This document shows, piece after piece, positions 36,067-49,598 of a stretch of 64,000 nucleotides of DNA. Positions within the stretch are counted from its first letter, which is position 1, and each line of letters starts with the position of its first letter. This DNA comes from Phytoseiulus persimilis (Eukaryota > Arthropoda > Arachnida > Mesostigmata > Phytoseiidae), in NCBI GenBank assembly GCA_037576195.1, contig CM075103.1, forward strand, positions 8,556,001 to 8,620,000. Reading direction: 5' to 3'. The translations under genes and the position numbers were made by a program. The notes beneath the pieces are model-generated. The model searched no databases and had not been told where the DNA came from. It saw only the letters and a program-made list of their open reading frames with translations.

Positions 36067-36850
36067 CTATCTTCCAATGTAGACACGCTCCGCAGAAGGT
36101 GTTCCCGGATTGTATGAACTTAACATTAGCCATGTAGACTCTGGCTCAGCCGTGTGCTGTCTTCCCGCTGATGGATTTTTGTATAATTCTCCAGCCCTCA
36201 TCCATCCGATCTCGCGAGCGCCGATGATCACAGGATTAACTCGAATAGACTTCCTGTTCCGAGGGCGGGAGACGGACGATTGCACCGGAAGGGCTGTGGA
36301 ACCTTCCGATTCGTAACGCGTGGAAATAAAAACAATCAAAGCGGTTCTCGCAGAACTTAACCGACCCCCGTAACAGGTGAAGCTCATCGATACCTGTCCG
36401 CAACCGAACTCGATCCTCATAGTTTCGAGTGAGTGATGGAAAGTTGATGACTTTCCGATGATCCGGCCCTTGCGGCGCGGTTTCATGACCTCTTGCCGGT
36501 TCGGTATCCTCCCAGATCTTTGTCAGTTTGCCGCGGGTCTCGGTCACAGCGGGGACTTGCCCGATCCAGTTTTCGAAAGACTGAAACCAAAAAAAGGAGA
36601 AGAAGGGAAGTCGCGATGGCGAACCAAAGAGCTAAGCGACACCAAGAGCTCGCCAGATCGTCAACGATCGTACAGGGGATGAACCGCTCGTCTTCTCCTG
36701 GCGGTCATTCTCTCTGAATCCCAGTTGCTCGTTTCGACCGTCGTCCAGTCCTTCTTGGTATGGACGGAGAGAGCGGTGGCGGCGGCGACGACGACGAGAA
36801 CCTTGAGAAGACGACTTTTCCAAACAAAATCCTCTCACTCGACTCGCCAT
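36067..36850 (-). CDS. Possible three-exon gene, unknown product
   Basis: A phase-consistent minus-strand model: exon 1 36674-36850, exon 2 36394-36580, exon 3 36067-36293, giving 196 residues and a stop. The ATG has a good context (acaatggc). Intron 1 is 93 bases and ends in an excellent polypyrimidine tract before CAG; intron 2 is 100 bases with a GTATCG donor. Both sizes match introns in the secure genes. The protein starts with a serine-arginine-rich tract containing seven consecutive arginines at 19-25... then a polar middle (SFENWIGQVPAVTETRGKL) and a C-terminal part without clear domains. No signal peptide or membrane segment. I recognise no family, no poly(A) signal follows closely, and a chance fit of splice sites remains possible. 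Confidence 0.3.
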
Positions 36851-39839
36851 TGTCCCCCAGAGTCAAGCGGACAAAAGAGCTCTCAAAGACTTGTGAGCTG
36901 CGCCGTGGGACTCTTGGAACGTTCGGTCTAATTTGATGAAATTCCACTCGTGGAAATAAGCTTCAGAGATTATTCCGCTCCTGGCTCACCGGTCTACTTG
37001 TTCGAATGAAGACAACAACGAATCGGCTGCTCGAGAAACTGAACGGGCCGATTCTGCTCAGGGATGGGAACGTTGACACTCAGCTCGAACGGTTTGCTTT
37101 CTGGGACCGTTATTCATCATCTTCGCCGTTTCCCCATCAGAATATCACCCAAGCTGATGCTCGTGAGTGTTTGTCGCGGACGAAAACTTCGTAAACAGTT
37201 GGGTCTCCTGGTCTCACTCTGTTCGAGCGAAGGCTAGCGTTTCACGCCAGGTCCTCAGAACGGGGCGAATTCTCGGAGAATTGTGTGTTCTCTTCAGAGA
37301 CTGACGCCCCGACATCGTCCGAGGGGCACCGCAGTACCTACCGAGCTTCGGTGGCCCGAGGTATCGTTGTTCCACCTGAACCCGCTGACAGGCCTCTTGT
37401 ATGTTTCACAAAACTGAAACGAGTAACTTGAGGATTGTTGACGATGCTTCAAACGTATCAACCGGTGCTCGAGTATCCTTCAAGTCGAGTGCTGTGCACA
37501 TGGACCAATACTTCCACGAAGACAATGGATTTCGGAGGGTCCAAGCCGGGATTCTTGTGATTCCAATCATGAATGGACGAGATTCCCAGCCGGAATCGCC
37601 TCTCAATCTGATGGCTGGAGCTACATATTGATAGAAATTTGTCATTGCTGTCGCAGATTCGTGGCTGGAGTTACGGCTCCCTCGGCAAACTTGCTAATTC
37701 AGGGAGAAATTCTCATCTGATCCTGAATATGATCAAAAACACCGCAAACGCCTCGGAATGCTTCACGAACTCGGGATAGCTTGCCCTCACGTCATGTCAG
37801 CTAGCTGCTCAGGTGTATCAGGAGAACATTATCCAACAAGATCAGACTCGCAAAGGACTCAACTCGACACAGGGTAATCGCAGAACGGATCATCCGTCTC
37901 CTTCCGTACGATGGGAGATATGAAAACACCAGAATCTGTAGGATCTCTGCATCGACCTGCACGTGTACCTCAGATTTTCTTCCATCGAGCAGCTGTTCAC
38001 CCCGAAACTCCGAGCCGTTAATTTGACTCAAAATACATTTATACTCAGCTCCTGTTGAACGTGTCGAACGTCACTTATTGTGAGCTTCTGCCGAGCGTGT
38101 TTCAAAAATTCCGGAAAAAATCCTGTTGCCGCCACGCGCCTCCCCATACTTCGCTGCCAGGTCCAGGCTAGCTCATAAACCGTTCTAGTAAAGCTCGTTT
38201 TGTCGTCCGCTGCCTCCTGCCAGACTGTGTTTCTTAAGCCTCTGCTCGAAATCGATTTGGCAAGTTCTTGATTGTAAATCTCGGGAGCTGACTTGCTGTC
38301 TCGATCGAGGAGCCCACATGCGCTCTGGGAGAGATCGTGACAGTTCAGCAACACTGGGTCGAAGCTCCAGGCCGTGGTCATGCGAGGTTCACATACAGCG
38401 CGAGGAGACGATGAACAAGAATAATCCAAGAAAAGCTCGAAAAAATGCGAAAATGGAACAGCAGCTGGTGGAGCTGGATATCGGGGGGATTTTGGATTTC
38501 AGGATTCGCCGACCAGGCCGGACGGGCGGGGAACGACTTGACTGGCAGCGGGGTCATTATACCGGACAGTTCGGCGGCTTGAGATCCCGCGTGAAGGTCA
38601 GCGGAGGACGGGGAAAAGCCAAGATTCGAAATCTCTGGAGACGCGCCGAGGGTTCGCGGAACCTTGACTGGAGTTCTGAGATCTCCTGGAAATATTTTCC
38701 CTCCGACAAGCCTCTGGATTTCGTTCTCGGACCGTGCGGATTCTGACCTCACGGGGAAACGCGGTCCGAACACCTGCCAGGAAGGCATCGGGCTGGACGG
38801 GGAGAGCCCACCCTCTCGACCGGAGGAATCCCCCTGCTGTCGTTTTCGCAATTATTTCACGCGACGTGGACGGAGCCACCTCGCTCGGCTTAGAAGACGT
38901 TCCTCAGAGAAGGCTTAGACGAAACGTGAGAGAAACTCAGAGAAAAAAAAGTGAAAGTTGGAAGAACGAGATCCTGTGACTAACAATGAGGCCACGGCGA
39001 CGAGGAGCCTGGGACGAGTTGGTGCGTCAGGACCTCCGGCGACTTTTGCCGGTCGGGCTGGCAGAAGCTTTGGGTGAGAAAAATAGCTCTGAGATGAAAG
39101 ACGATGAATAACCACCTGTTCGTTTCCAGCCGACGCGACGGCTCAGCCAACTGTTGACGGGGATGGGAACGACCTTGGGCTCGGATTTCGCGCATATTCT
39201 GCGCGAATCCAAGCCGAGCGAAATTCGTTGATGTAGCGAGTGATTCAATCATCGTCAGGCCCAGAAAGAGTTTCAAAAAACTCTTTCCGCCGGCCGAGAT
39301 TGAATCCAGGGCTCGGCCCAGCCGCCGTAGCTGAAGATCAGATTGAAAGCCTCTGTTTACTCGTTTACTCCTAGGAACCCGTATTCCGCCGAGCGCAAAA
39401 CGAAGTTCGTTCCCAGGCTGGCAGCAGAGCTCGTGGGAAGAGGAGGGCGGTTTCCACTTCTACTCCTCGCAGCAAAAAGTAACACGTTGGTGCTACGATT
39501 CGTCGTGCAACATGAGTGCTTCCGTCATGCGAGCTGATTCCCAACACTCAAACGCAGTCAGTGAGTTCTCCACTACTAGAGACCTTCTACATGGTAATCT
39601 GACATCGGGTGCAACAGGCGGCACCTTCCCTCAATCACGGCGATGTCATGGGCATGGTTCCGCGGGTCTCCCTCGGGGTCGAAGGCTGCGCGTACTCACC
39701 ATGCATATTCACGACGCGGATTCATCGTTTTAGATAGGTCTCGCGATCAAAGTTGACGCCAGCTTCCGCACCAACGGTTGCGACAAGAACATCGGAGCTC
39801 ACATCAGACTTTGTCGATTTCTACGAACACCACTGGAAC
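36851..39839. other. No gene recognised
   Basis: About 3 kb between the possible three-exon gene and the transposon-like element. Overlapping open frames on both strands near 38318-38851 have unusual serine-, proline- and arginine-rich readings and no family resemblance. No RNA gene or repeat was seen. Confidence 0.4.
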
Positions 39840-39842
39840 TGA

Positions 39843-40072
39843 CAAGGGAACTATACGAAGTATAACACCAATATTTGAATGAGGAGGTACACATTTTGTA
39901 GTCCACGGTGGGTCATGTTCAGGCCCGCAGTTGATCGTCTTGAATGGATCCTTGGTTTTTTTCTAGGGAAATCCAAAATTCGGAAAAGAAATGGCTCTCC
40001 TGCTCTCCAGCGCGGATTGACCCCCTCGTTCTCGATTGGTGACTCGAGTTTTCGACCCTGAATCAGTGACTG
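39843..40072 (+). repeat. Left terminal inverted repeat
   Basis: Starts CAAGGGAACTATACGAAGT and pairs with the right arm through shared blocks such as GGCCCGCAGTTGATCGTCTT and GAATCAGTGACTG, where similarity fades. Confidence 0.85.
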
Positions 40073-40639
40073 ATGTGGAGAATACGCATTGAGATCGACT
40101 AGGCACTTTCTTCTCCCCCTGGATCGTTGACGAACGGGCGGCAGCGCGATAAGACACCTCCTTGCGGTCATGATCGTGGATTAGCTCCTCAATCCACCCT
40201 AGTGATAGAATTGCGCAAAATCCACTGCGCGTGCGTTAACTTGCTTAAGTATAAAAGACGATCATGACTTCGTTGACGGATTAGACTTCATGAGATTTGG
40301 ATTTAGCTACGAATGGAGGGCTCCACTATAAGGCCAGTCAGGCTACTAGTCTTTTTCGCAGAACGTCTGGTGAGTATGGGCTGAGACGTCCTGAGGACGA
40401 CGGAAGAAACTCCTATCGAGAACGACGCAAAAAAATCGATGAATCACAAGCAAACATTTCAGTAGCTTGAGTCTCCCGAGTTTTGTTGATGACACTAAGA
40501 AAAAATTCGCATATGTGAGCGGCATGGTGTGAAATGGGCTAAACACCTGTTGAAGACTTGTCCTCATGGGTCACCCAGAATCTTGCTTTCCGCCCTGACC
40601 TAGGTGAACAAGATTCACTCGATCTCTCTACTACCTAGT

Positions 40640-40869
40640 CCAGTCACTGATTCGGAGTCGAAAACTCCAGTCACTAATCAGAAATAAGGACGTCAATCGG
40701 TCCTGGAAAGCCGGAAAACGTATTTTTTTCGAATTTCGGGTTCCTCGAGGAACAAAACACGGACCGATTCAAGACGATCAACTGCGGGCCAGAACATGGC
40801 CCAGCATAAACTACCAAACGGGCACTCCCCCATTCAAATCTGGATGTTACACTTCGTATAGTTCCCTTG
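40640..40869 (-). repeat. Right terminal inverted repeat
   Basis: Reverse complement of the left arm, same length, with scattered substitutions and small gaps; outermost 19 bases identical. Confidence 0.85.
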
Positions 40870-43068
40870 TGAGCGGAATGACACATCAACGATACCAAGA
40901 GCTGATGTTTGTGGCTGGACAACCATTTTTAGAAGGAGATGGCGCTACTGGTGCATGGAATTGGAAAAAGAAAATAGAAGATACGTGGGACAGCAACAAC
41001 TGGAACAAAGGAGACGGCATTGGATACCGATGGGAATGAAAGCGTCAGAAATGGCGTCGGGAGCCCGGAAGCTTCCAGAATCGAGGCTCGAGCTCACGAT
41101 GGGAGTACAAGACGATGAGACGAGAGAGGGAACAAAGGATGAGAACCTTTGTCAGATTCAGTTAGACAAATTGCCGTTGTAGGAGGCCTCGAGCGCAAGT
41201 CCCAGAGGTACCGCCGCAACGGTGGTGACGGCAACAACAGCGCACGCAGAAGAAGCGCTGAAGCGGGCGACTGCCAATAAACGCGCTGCTCCTGTCCGTT
41301 CTGTGATCCTGAATGAATCCTGCAGGGCCGACCAGCGAAACGCTCCCTCACTGGTTTCGACGTCGCTGCCAGTGGGACGGAGATGCCGGTATCCTATCTG
41401 AAAGGCAGTCTCCCAATCGATTCACGACTCCGGGCGCCGAGTGAATGGCGTTTCGGTCGTTCGGTTGGTTGGCCGGTTCCAATCGCAGAGCGTTTTTCCG
41501 ATTGGCTATCAGGCCTTTGTCACAGTGCGCGGCCGGGAACTCTCCGACGCTGCCGCGAACGAGATCACCGCTGTGAACCTGACCCCGAACAGAGCGAAAT
41601 TCAAAAGATTAGCGAAGTTGTGAGAGTGAAAAAAGGGGAAGGCGTGGGATAACCGCTTTGGGGTCGAGGGTGAAGGGGAGGGGTGTACGGGGAGGGAGGC
41701 ATCAAGAGGGGAAACCGCTATGAATGACGCAGGAGGTGCTGCAGGAGACGCAGCAGGGGCGAGGGGGCACTACGGAATGAGGAGTTCTGGGAAAAACGGG
41801 AGAGAGTAGGAAGAGCGGGTATTGAGGCGGAGGAGGAGAACGCGAGAGGTGAATAGCGGCGGAATCGAACTCCACCTGGTGCTGGCGCCGGGAAGTTGCG
41901 ACGACGGAAAAAATTTCGATTCTTCCAAAAAAAAATCCGAAGACTCTCGATTCCGAGACGGTTGCGTCGAAAACCAGGGTGTTTTTTTTTTACATCCCGA
42001 CAAACGTGACATGTTGTGCGCAAGTGACTCGAAACAGCCGCCGGACGAAAAGTAATTACGGTGTTAATCGCACGAGCTAGCTCACCCGTCGGCCGGTCGG
42101 TTGCATGCTTGCATCCTGCTCGGCTGCTCGTCGGACCTCGCGTCGAGTCTGGCGTCAGTAGACAATGTTTAACGAAGTGAGCTGGCTATGTGTTCCAGCA
42201 CCGTTGTGCTTTTGTCGCAACAGTCTTTTGTAGTCTTCACTGACAGAGAAACAAAACAGCTGCGAGACCGGGAGACAGGCAGCTGCGGCAACGGCATCAC
42301 CGCCCGGCACCCCAGCGAAACAGAACGATGGCAACATTCCGAGTGAAACGGTGCGAACATTCTCCGTTGTTTCTGCTGGTGTGGGTTTACACCATGGGCT
42401 GCGGGCTCGGGTCGTTGGTCCGCGTCGCGGGCGGCTGGGTCGGTGCGCGAGGGGCTGTTGAGGGCTAACAAAAGAGGACGAGCAGACCGGAAACAACGGG
42501 ATGGAACGTTTGGTCGTATGTTTGAATGCAATCATACACTTGGTACCGTCGAATGTGTTCCAGTCCTACTCCAACAAATCAGACGAGTGTTCCTCGGGTG
42601 TTCAGCTCGAGGGAGAAACAGGGCGAGCTTTGAGCTATTTCGAGTGACGGGCGCGGGGCATCGAGGCTAAGGTCGCACCCTCGCAACCGTGAAACCCAGC
42701 GATACCGCGGGTTCGATGCCCGGCGTCGGCTGAGTCGCAGGCATGTTCAGATGGCGGCTCCCTTTGATTATCACCTTTTCCGAGCAGTATCTGCAACGCA
42801 CGCTCGCTGGCGCTAATCCGGCGCGGGTCTGAGGGACAGCGCCCTCGATACAGAACGCGGAATCGTCGATCTCCGTGTGACGATCATGATTTCCTGGCCA
42901 AAACATCCCAAAAACTTTTTTTTCGGGATGGTGACCCCGGGAAAGTTCCTCGAATGAAACTCGATAATTTACAGGAGTTATTGGAAATGAGTTTCGTAGG
43001 AATTTGATATGGCCTATCATGTGTATTTTTCAGATTTCGGAAGGGTCACCCGTGACGCTTCTCCTTCT

Positions 43069-43089
43069 GGGGGGGGGGGGGGGGGGGGG
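43069..43089 (+). repeat. Poly-G run (21)
   Basis: Uninterrupted 21-base G homopolymer. Confidence 0.95.
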
Positions 43090-46000
43090 CGTGGTTTTCG
43101 ATAAAAACCCGGGCAAACCAACTGCGGCAACACTTTGTATTTTTCGTCGAAAAGGGAAGAGCCTGCCGCAGTGACACAGCCAACAGTTTCAGACTGTCAG
43201 CTATGGTCCGTTCTCGAGAGGAGCGGAACATGCTTCGACCTTCCTTCGTATCGGATGTAGAATATCAGCCGAACGGAACAACCGAACATCGACTTCTGAC
43301 GGGCCTGGCCGCGACTCAGCGCAGGCGAATAGAGACCGATTCATTTGTCAACCTCAAGCGGAACACTTTCAAGATGGGTTCCTGGCTGGATGTCCTGCGC
43401 AGTTTTTCCTCTGACCACACGGAATACAATCCATTCCTGCCCGACGTCGGGCCAAAGTGGGAACCCTAGTCCTCTTTCATTCTTCGCGAGTTCTCCGTCG
43501 GAAGCCCCGATCGTCGGTCTTTACGAGACCCGAGTTTTTGTCCAGCACGACGGAGCGACCCGATGGTTCCTGAATGTTCCTCTCTGAAAAAGCGCTTCCG
43601 ATACCGGTTTCCCGTAACCCGTCACCCGAGCGGCCGTGGTCCACGTGTCCTTGTCCGGGTCTTCCTTCCCCGGAGGAAACGATGACCGAGGAAACAAAAG
43701 ACCTCCTCCTCGAAGCTCTCTATTCGCGTAACTGTGAGGACCCTGATAGAGTTTCGACCAAATGATCTGCGTCGGCTCTACTCGTTCGCTATTCGGTTAC
43801 ACTTTGAATCAGCACCAGAGATCTCTCGTTTTTTTTTTTGAAAAAAAAATGTCTTCGAGGACGACCCCGACTGCTCGACTCCAACTCTCCGTTCAATCCT
43901 GGTTCAGTCTTTTCTCCGCCGGAGAGGTAAGGATCGTAAAAGCACTATCCTGCGATTAGAGAGTCAGACCGACTGATGTTTCGGCCGCGCTTGAAATTGT
44001 TTGGCGAGGAGAGCAGCTGACCTCATGAATCGATTTCCCGCAACATTACGGAATATGGGTGGGAGAAGCTGTGACTCATCAGTCCCGAACGAGACTCAGG
44101 AACCCTCTTGCCCTGCAGCCACCCGATACAATACCGAACCCCCGTGGCCTCGTTGCCCAACGGCTGGAGCTCTAGCGGCAACGAAAGGCGGGATAACATC
44201 GAAGAGGCTCCCGCAGTTTAACCAGAATCTCCAGAACCCGAGCAGTGGAGCGGATTTCTCGGCTTTTGGCGGACGGCGAACGAGAAAACTCCGAATCTGG
44301 GTGCGAAATGTTTCATTCCATATCTCATAAAGAAAGTTCCCCTCACCGCGGAGTTTTCATTAGGCACCGAGAGACTCCCCCGTCGACGTTCGTTGGGAGT
44401 TCGATCCCAGCCCACATCGTTGGATCCTCAGTGTGCTGGTGAAGCTGAGCAGAGAGATTTGTCGGAACCAAACGCCCGGGATTGAATTCCGCAACGGACC
44501 TGCTGGAAACTGGTGGGAGGAACTTTTTTGCCTCACTACTGCAGGAAACCTGAACACGGGCAGGAGCCTAAAAACCGCAGGAAAATTTCCGTGTCCTTGG
44601 CGGGAAGTTTTCTGGAGCCGATATGACGCTTGCTCGCGTGTCGGCAGAGTGAGTGTGACTGAATCAGTGGTGGCTCGGCCCAAGCCCCGATACGCCGGCG
44701 ATGCTATGAAGAGTTCACGCGGCGGAAGCATCTTATCGCGAACGCGCTTTGTAGGGAAAGTTCCGGCTCTAGCTCTCGCGTATGGCGTGCGCTTTTCTGT
44801 GTGAACACATGTTCCCCACCACAAATATTGTGAGTTTGACGCATTTTCTTGCGTTGCACGGCTCAGTAGCGGAATCCGATAGTAGATCAGCTCCAGGAAA
44901 GGACTTCGTCGGTTAAACGACCGGCTGGCCAACCAAAGAGGGATAGATTGCCGGAACAAGATGTCGACAACCTCTCCCCATCAACCTCTTCCTGCAGGGA
45001 GAATCCTGCTCGGGGTATCGTGACCTACCGGCCGATGGTTTGATCTGTTTACCAAGCTCCACGGGAATTGTTACCGTCGGTCCGATGAGCCTTGGAGCCG
45101 AGAGGGATAAAGTATCAGCATTATTCGTCACCTTTTGAACGGTCCTTGCAATTGACTCCGATAGCTGCTCAAACCTGCTCTTTTTCTTTCCATGGCAGAG
45201 ATGTCGTTAGTGATTGATGTGTGTCCGATGGCTGGATTTTCTGGTGCTCCTGGCTAAAATGAATGCGTGAACGGCCCCCTCGTCGAGCTTCCCAGAACTC
45301 ATGGCTCGCTCACGCTGATTCTCATCGTCCGGAGAGGAGGCTTGAGGTTCTAGGGGAGGATCTTCCGAAAATAGGCACGATTCGATATTCTCTCAGTTTT
45401 TCCTCCATGCTCCATCCTCCCCAGATTTTTGATACCCCATTCATCGATGTTCCTTTCCGATCTTCTGGACCCCCTTCATCTCTACCGTTCTCATCTTTCG
45501 TTCTCCGAAAGTTGCGACGACTCCCGCAGACAAAGTCACAGTTTGTTCGCGGTGCTCTGAAAGCGCGCCGAAAGTTTGTCCTTCCTCACGGGATGGACTC
45601 AAGGAGAACAGCGGCCGTCAGAACAAGTGGCACTAGTTTCTCCAGTTGCTCGATGTTCCCTCCCTCTTTTCGGGTATTATTATTGACAAATCCCGAGTGG
45701 AAGACGTCGAGAGCCCCTTCGCCGCTTCTTTCGCTCTACGTCTTTCGCTAGGCTCGCCCTTGCGCTTTTCGAGTACTGGCTCGAGGTTCCGAACAAACCC
45801 CTCTCGAGAAAGGCAGAAGCGAGCTGACGGTCGGCTGAAGAAAAGAGGACCGGTCTATCTCAACGGGGCGAGAATGAACGAGTTCCGCTCCCTCGATGAC
45901 GACAACGTCGTCGTCGTCGCACGCCCTTAAGCGACATGGGCAAGGTTTTTATGAGGGTCCTCGCCTGCGCCCCTTCTCGGAAAAGAGTTTGGAGGATTCG

Positions 46001-47040
46001 GGAAATTGACTGCGGTGAGCTTCGCGGTGGGAGACCCATTCTCCGACACCTTGATCAGTGTTCTAAACGGTGACAATTGATCAAAGCCTGCTGGATCATT
46101 TCCCCCCGGCCCAACAAAGCTTCGGTCACATCCTCATCGGAGCCCCGACTGAGGACTCAGTATCGCTGGCTTCCTCCCCAAGTTCTGGAAAATATCGTTC
46201 TTTGTGACCCTGATGATCTTGCGGGAGAACATCTGGTCGTTAGTCGAGGTACTGTGCTGGCTATCATTGACGCTGTCTCCCTCTACGCTTCGGTGCCGGG
46301 CCGGCTCCATCTTTCGGGCGTGTGCCGGATGGATTGGAGTCATAGCCGAGAGTCCGCTAAGCCGAACCAAATCACCGCCGGGGACGCTCCTCACGCACGG
46401 CGGCGGTGCGCCAAATGTTCCCGCAGTTCTTGAATAAGCTGGTTATCAAAAAAATCGGAGCTCCAGTTCTTGATGGTTCCATTGGAAGATAATTTTACCT
46501 CCCTCGGTCTCCTGGCTGAAGTATCTAAGTCCGTCTATAATTATCTGACTCGAGTATGTTTCCGCGTCATCGACAGTGAAAACCTTATCCGAGTAGAATA
46601 CCAAGTGACACGCTCGGGAATCTGTGTCGACGGGGTCTCGCTGACCCAGCTTGAGCGATTGAATCGGAGGTCGTGGAGTCGAGAAACCGACAGCCGATGT
46701 ACCAATAGACTGACTCGCTTTATTTCAAGGAGGCCGTGTGAAGTACTTGACGGCTGGCGGTCGAGTCAAGCGGAGTCGGGTCACGTCTCGTAGCGTGGCA
46801 TGCGTACCACAGCAGGTGGACAACCTAACTCACCATTTTATTTCTCACCGTAGTATCGAGGGCGCTGGATGAAATGGCTCCACCACCTCGGGGAGAAGCC
46901 TCCGTGGCAGGTTCGTGTTCTATGCAACAACGACTGCCAGAGCTATAATGGATTAATTTACACTTGCTTTGTGCCTCAACGAATCGGATGCCGCCGGAAC
47001 GATGCACCATTATCGTTCGCGGGACAGAGTGTGGAGGGGA

Positions 47041-47051
47041 GGGGGGGGGGG
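47041..47051 (+). repeat. Poly-G run (11) in a purine-rich tract
   Basis: Eleven G inside a wider G/A-rich tract from about 47030 to 47090. Confidence 0.95.
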
Positions 47052-49584
47052 AAGGGAGGACGAGACGGATGAAGGGAGGAGCGAAAATGAGAAAACCGAT
47101 AAACGGACATTTTTCCAAAGTGAGCCACATCCCAGGTCTAGATTGTCCCCTCTCGCAGCAACCAACGGAAGAAGATCTCATTTTTCTGTCCGGGAACCAT
47201 GGAGTGGAATTGTGTGCCTACATATTTTTCCCCTTCGTCATTTTTTCTCTCTGCTTCCTCATTCTCTTCCACCGGGTAGTGGATGAGTTTCCGATGCGTC
47301 TTCCGAGACCGTTTTCCAGCCCGGCTCTACTTTGAGCCTGCCAACGAATAGGGGAACCTTCGAAAAATCCGATGACGTTTCCTCTGAATCAGATCCACTG
47401 ATCGTTATCTTCTGAGCGATCCAGGTTTCATCACGATCAACGGCTCTCAGGCATACAGGGTTGCATGAACTCCACGAGTGGATCCCCCGGAGCTGTCGGA
47501 GCCAATTTTGAGCTCAGGCGAAGCTGCTTCAACGATTTCCACTCCGAGTCCCGAGCGCAATTAACACTCCGGAGCGCTGCCTGCGACGGAGAGCGGAGTG
47601 ACGGCTCTGTTGAGCCAGACAGATGTTCGCGGTGACTCCGGTTCCTGCCCATGTCAGTATCGTATCCGGGACGGGTTCCCGTTGCAAGCAAAAACCCGAT
47701 TGGGAATCCCTATCCAACCTACGGAACTTCGTCCCAGCATCGCGGTTTCCGCCATCAACGTGTGCGAGCGGCTCCTTTCAGCACGCAGAGGGGCTCGAGA
47801 GCGGGAAGTCGCAGCCACTGTCAGATCGATTCCCTCCACACGGCCGGAGAGCAAAGCACGTTTTGATTCTCAAGAGCGATTGTGTGAACCGTGGCGCAGG
47901 TCCACTGATAGGGATGATCGAAGTTTGTTGCTAGAATCTGTCTTCCCCCTCCTTGTAATCGAATATAGCGGTGTCGAAACGCATGTCGTTGAGCAACAGA
48001 ATTTAGAAGTCGTCTCTGACTGATTCCGTCAAAAAGGTTCGACTCCCTGTTGTCATGACCTCCCTGCTTGCGAAGGACCCATCGAAACCCGTTTTCCTTT
48101 GCCAGCAGAGTTCTGAGTCGGCCCAAGGGAGGGGGGAGGGGATCCCCGGGGCAGGCCAAAGAAATGCCCCCCAGGGGCTCATGTTGGAGGGTCCCTCCCT
48201 CCTCATAACACCTGGAAGTGCGTCATATGATGGGATGGGAGTCGGGAAGGTTTTGGGCTTCATTCATCGCGCTCCCAACCCTGCAGAGGAGGGAACGAGT
48301 TCATGTAAAGCGTGAAAATGGCGCCGTCCAACTCCGTGCATCTGAGCTCCGCACCACAGGCTGGACCGGTTGGCTTGGCCGGTGGAAGGCGCGGACAGCC
48401 AACCATTCGCCTCCAAGCAGGGAGGAGGATGGGTGGTCAAGACTGAGCTGAGATCGATCTTTCCGCATCCCATGATTCCGCGGCTTGCCATCAAGTATGT
48501 GTGAGTTGAAACTGAGCTTGTGACGAGGTGAAGAGCTGTTCCGCAGGTTTGCTCTTCTTCGGAACAGTTCCGCCTTCCAACGGATTTTAGTTCTGGAGCT
48601 GACAAGAAGTCGAGGCTCCGGACGGACGACGAGAAGCGGCGGCTTGGCACGCCGTTACCGAACATAAATATTCAAGTCCAGTCCCGGCAATTGATATTTG
48701 GCCGACAATCGTTTGTGGCCCTGCTTTCCTCGACGTGTGTGTATGGATTAAGTGTTTTTTCAATTAGGCTTATCAAGTTTTTGATGTACCGCCAGCCTGC
48801 CGAACGCTGGCAAATTGTGTACACGCTCACCGGATTCCCCGCGTGTTTCCTCCGTTCGTTGTCGGCGAAATTATTCGTAGCACCTGGCGCTCTGGTCACG
48901 GAGCACCTCTCGCTGCCTCGTGCTCGGGGCGCTCGGCTTCTCAGCCGATCGGAGCAATGAATGAAGCGAGGAAGAAAGCGGAGGAAAAAAGAGCCCCTAT
49001 TCGACGACGAACGAACGCTGCCGCTGAAACGATTCGAGCTCCGATTCACCTTTTTCAGAATGAGAAAGTGGGAATTTCCCTCGTGTCGGAAGTTCCTGTC
49101 ATTGAGATATTGCGTAAGATAACAGATCGATTGATTTGAGCGTGAGGGCGGCCTGATGAACACCCAAATCGTCACCTCGGCGAGCCGTCAGCCACCATGA
49201 GTCGGGCTCGCTGCGCGTTGAACGGAGCCATCTCGGCATCGATGTGAGGCTCGGAGTCCCGCTCGAGATTCCGGGACCGATTTTGGAACTGCCACAGAGC
49301 TCAGCAGGATTCGACGATTCGAGTTCAATGCTGGACCAGGAGTGGTGAGATCCGGCGACGACTCTGGCGATGCGATGAGTGACGGTGTGATCGATAGGCT
49401 GGATGAGCGCAAAGACGGCCCAATACTAATGATATCTGAAGGTCGCTTGTGACGCGGGAGGAAGCGTCGGGTGGCCTGCTCAGGACGCACGAACTTGTTG
49501 GAGCGGAGCGAATGAAGACATTGTCCTGTCTACGCAGCGTCAATGGAGAATAATTACATGGCCGATCGTGTTTGACGTGTTCCG

Positions 49585-49598
49585 CACACACACACACA
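49585..49598 (+). repeat. CA microsatellite
   Basis: Seven CA units without interruption. Confidence 0.9.

Larger units (their letters stand above)
39843..40869. mobile_element. Non-autonomous DNA transposon with long terminal inverted repeats
   Basis: A 1,027-bp element bounded by inverted arms of about 230 bp each. The outermost 19 bases (CAAGGGAACTATACGAAGT) are identical in both arms, and by eye roughly three quarters of arm positions match. Both ends are flanked by TGA (39840-39842 and 40870-40872), which could be a 3-bp target-site duplication or chance. The 567-bp centre encodes no recognisable transposase, so mobility would depend on a partner elsewhere. Arm divergence suggests an old insertion. 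Superfamily is not assigned: the CAAGGG terminus does not let me name one with confidence. Confidence 0.8.

Noticed and set aside
42700-42735. tRNA-like B box (GGGTTCGATGCCC)
   Set aside because: No A box at the right distance and no pairing acceptor stem. The same applies to GGTTCGAA words near 10943 and 20671.
44360-44959. 199-codon minus-strand frame
   Set aside because: Arginine- and serine-rich reading with no family resemblance and an overlapping plus-strand frame; not separable from chance.
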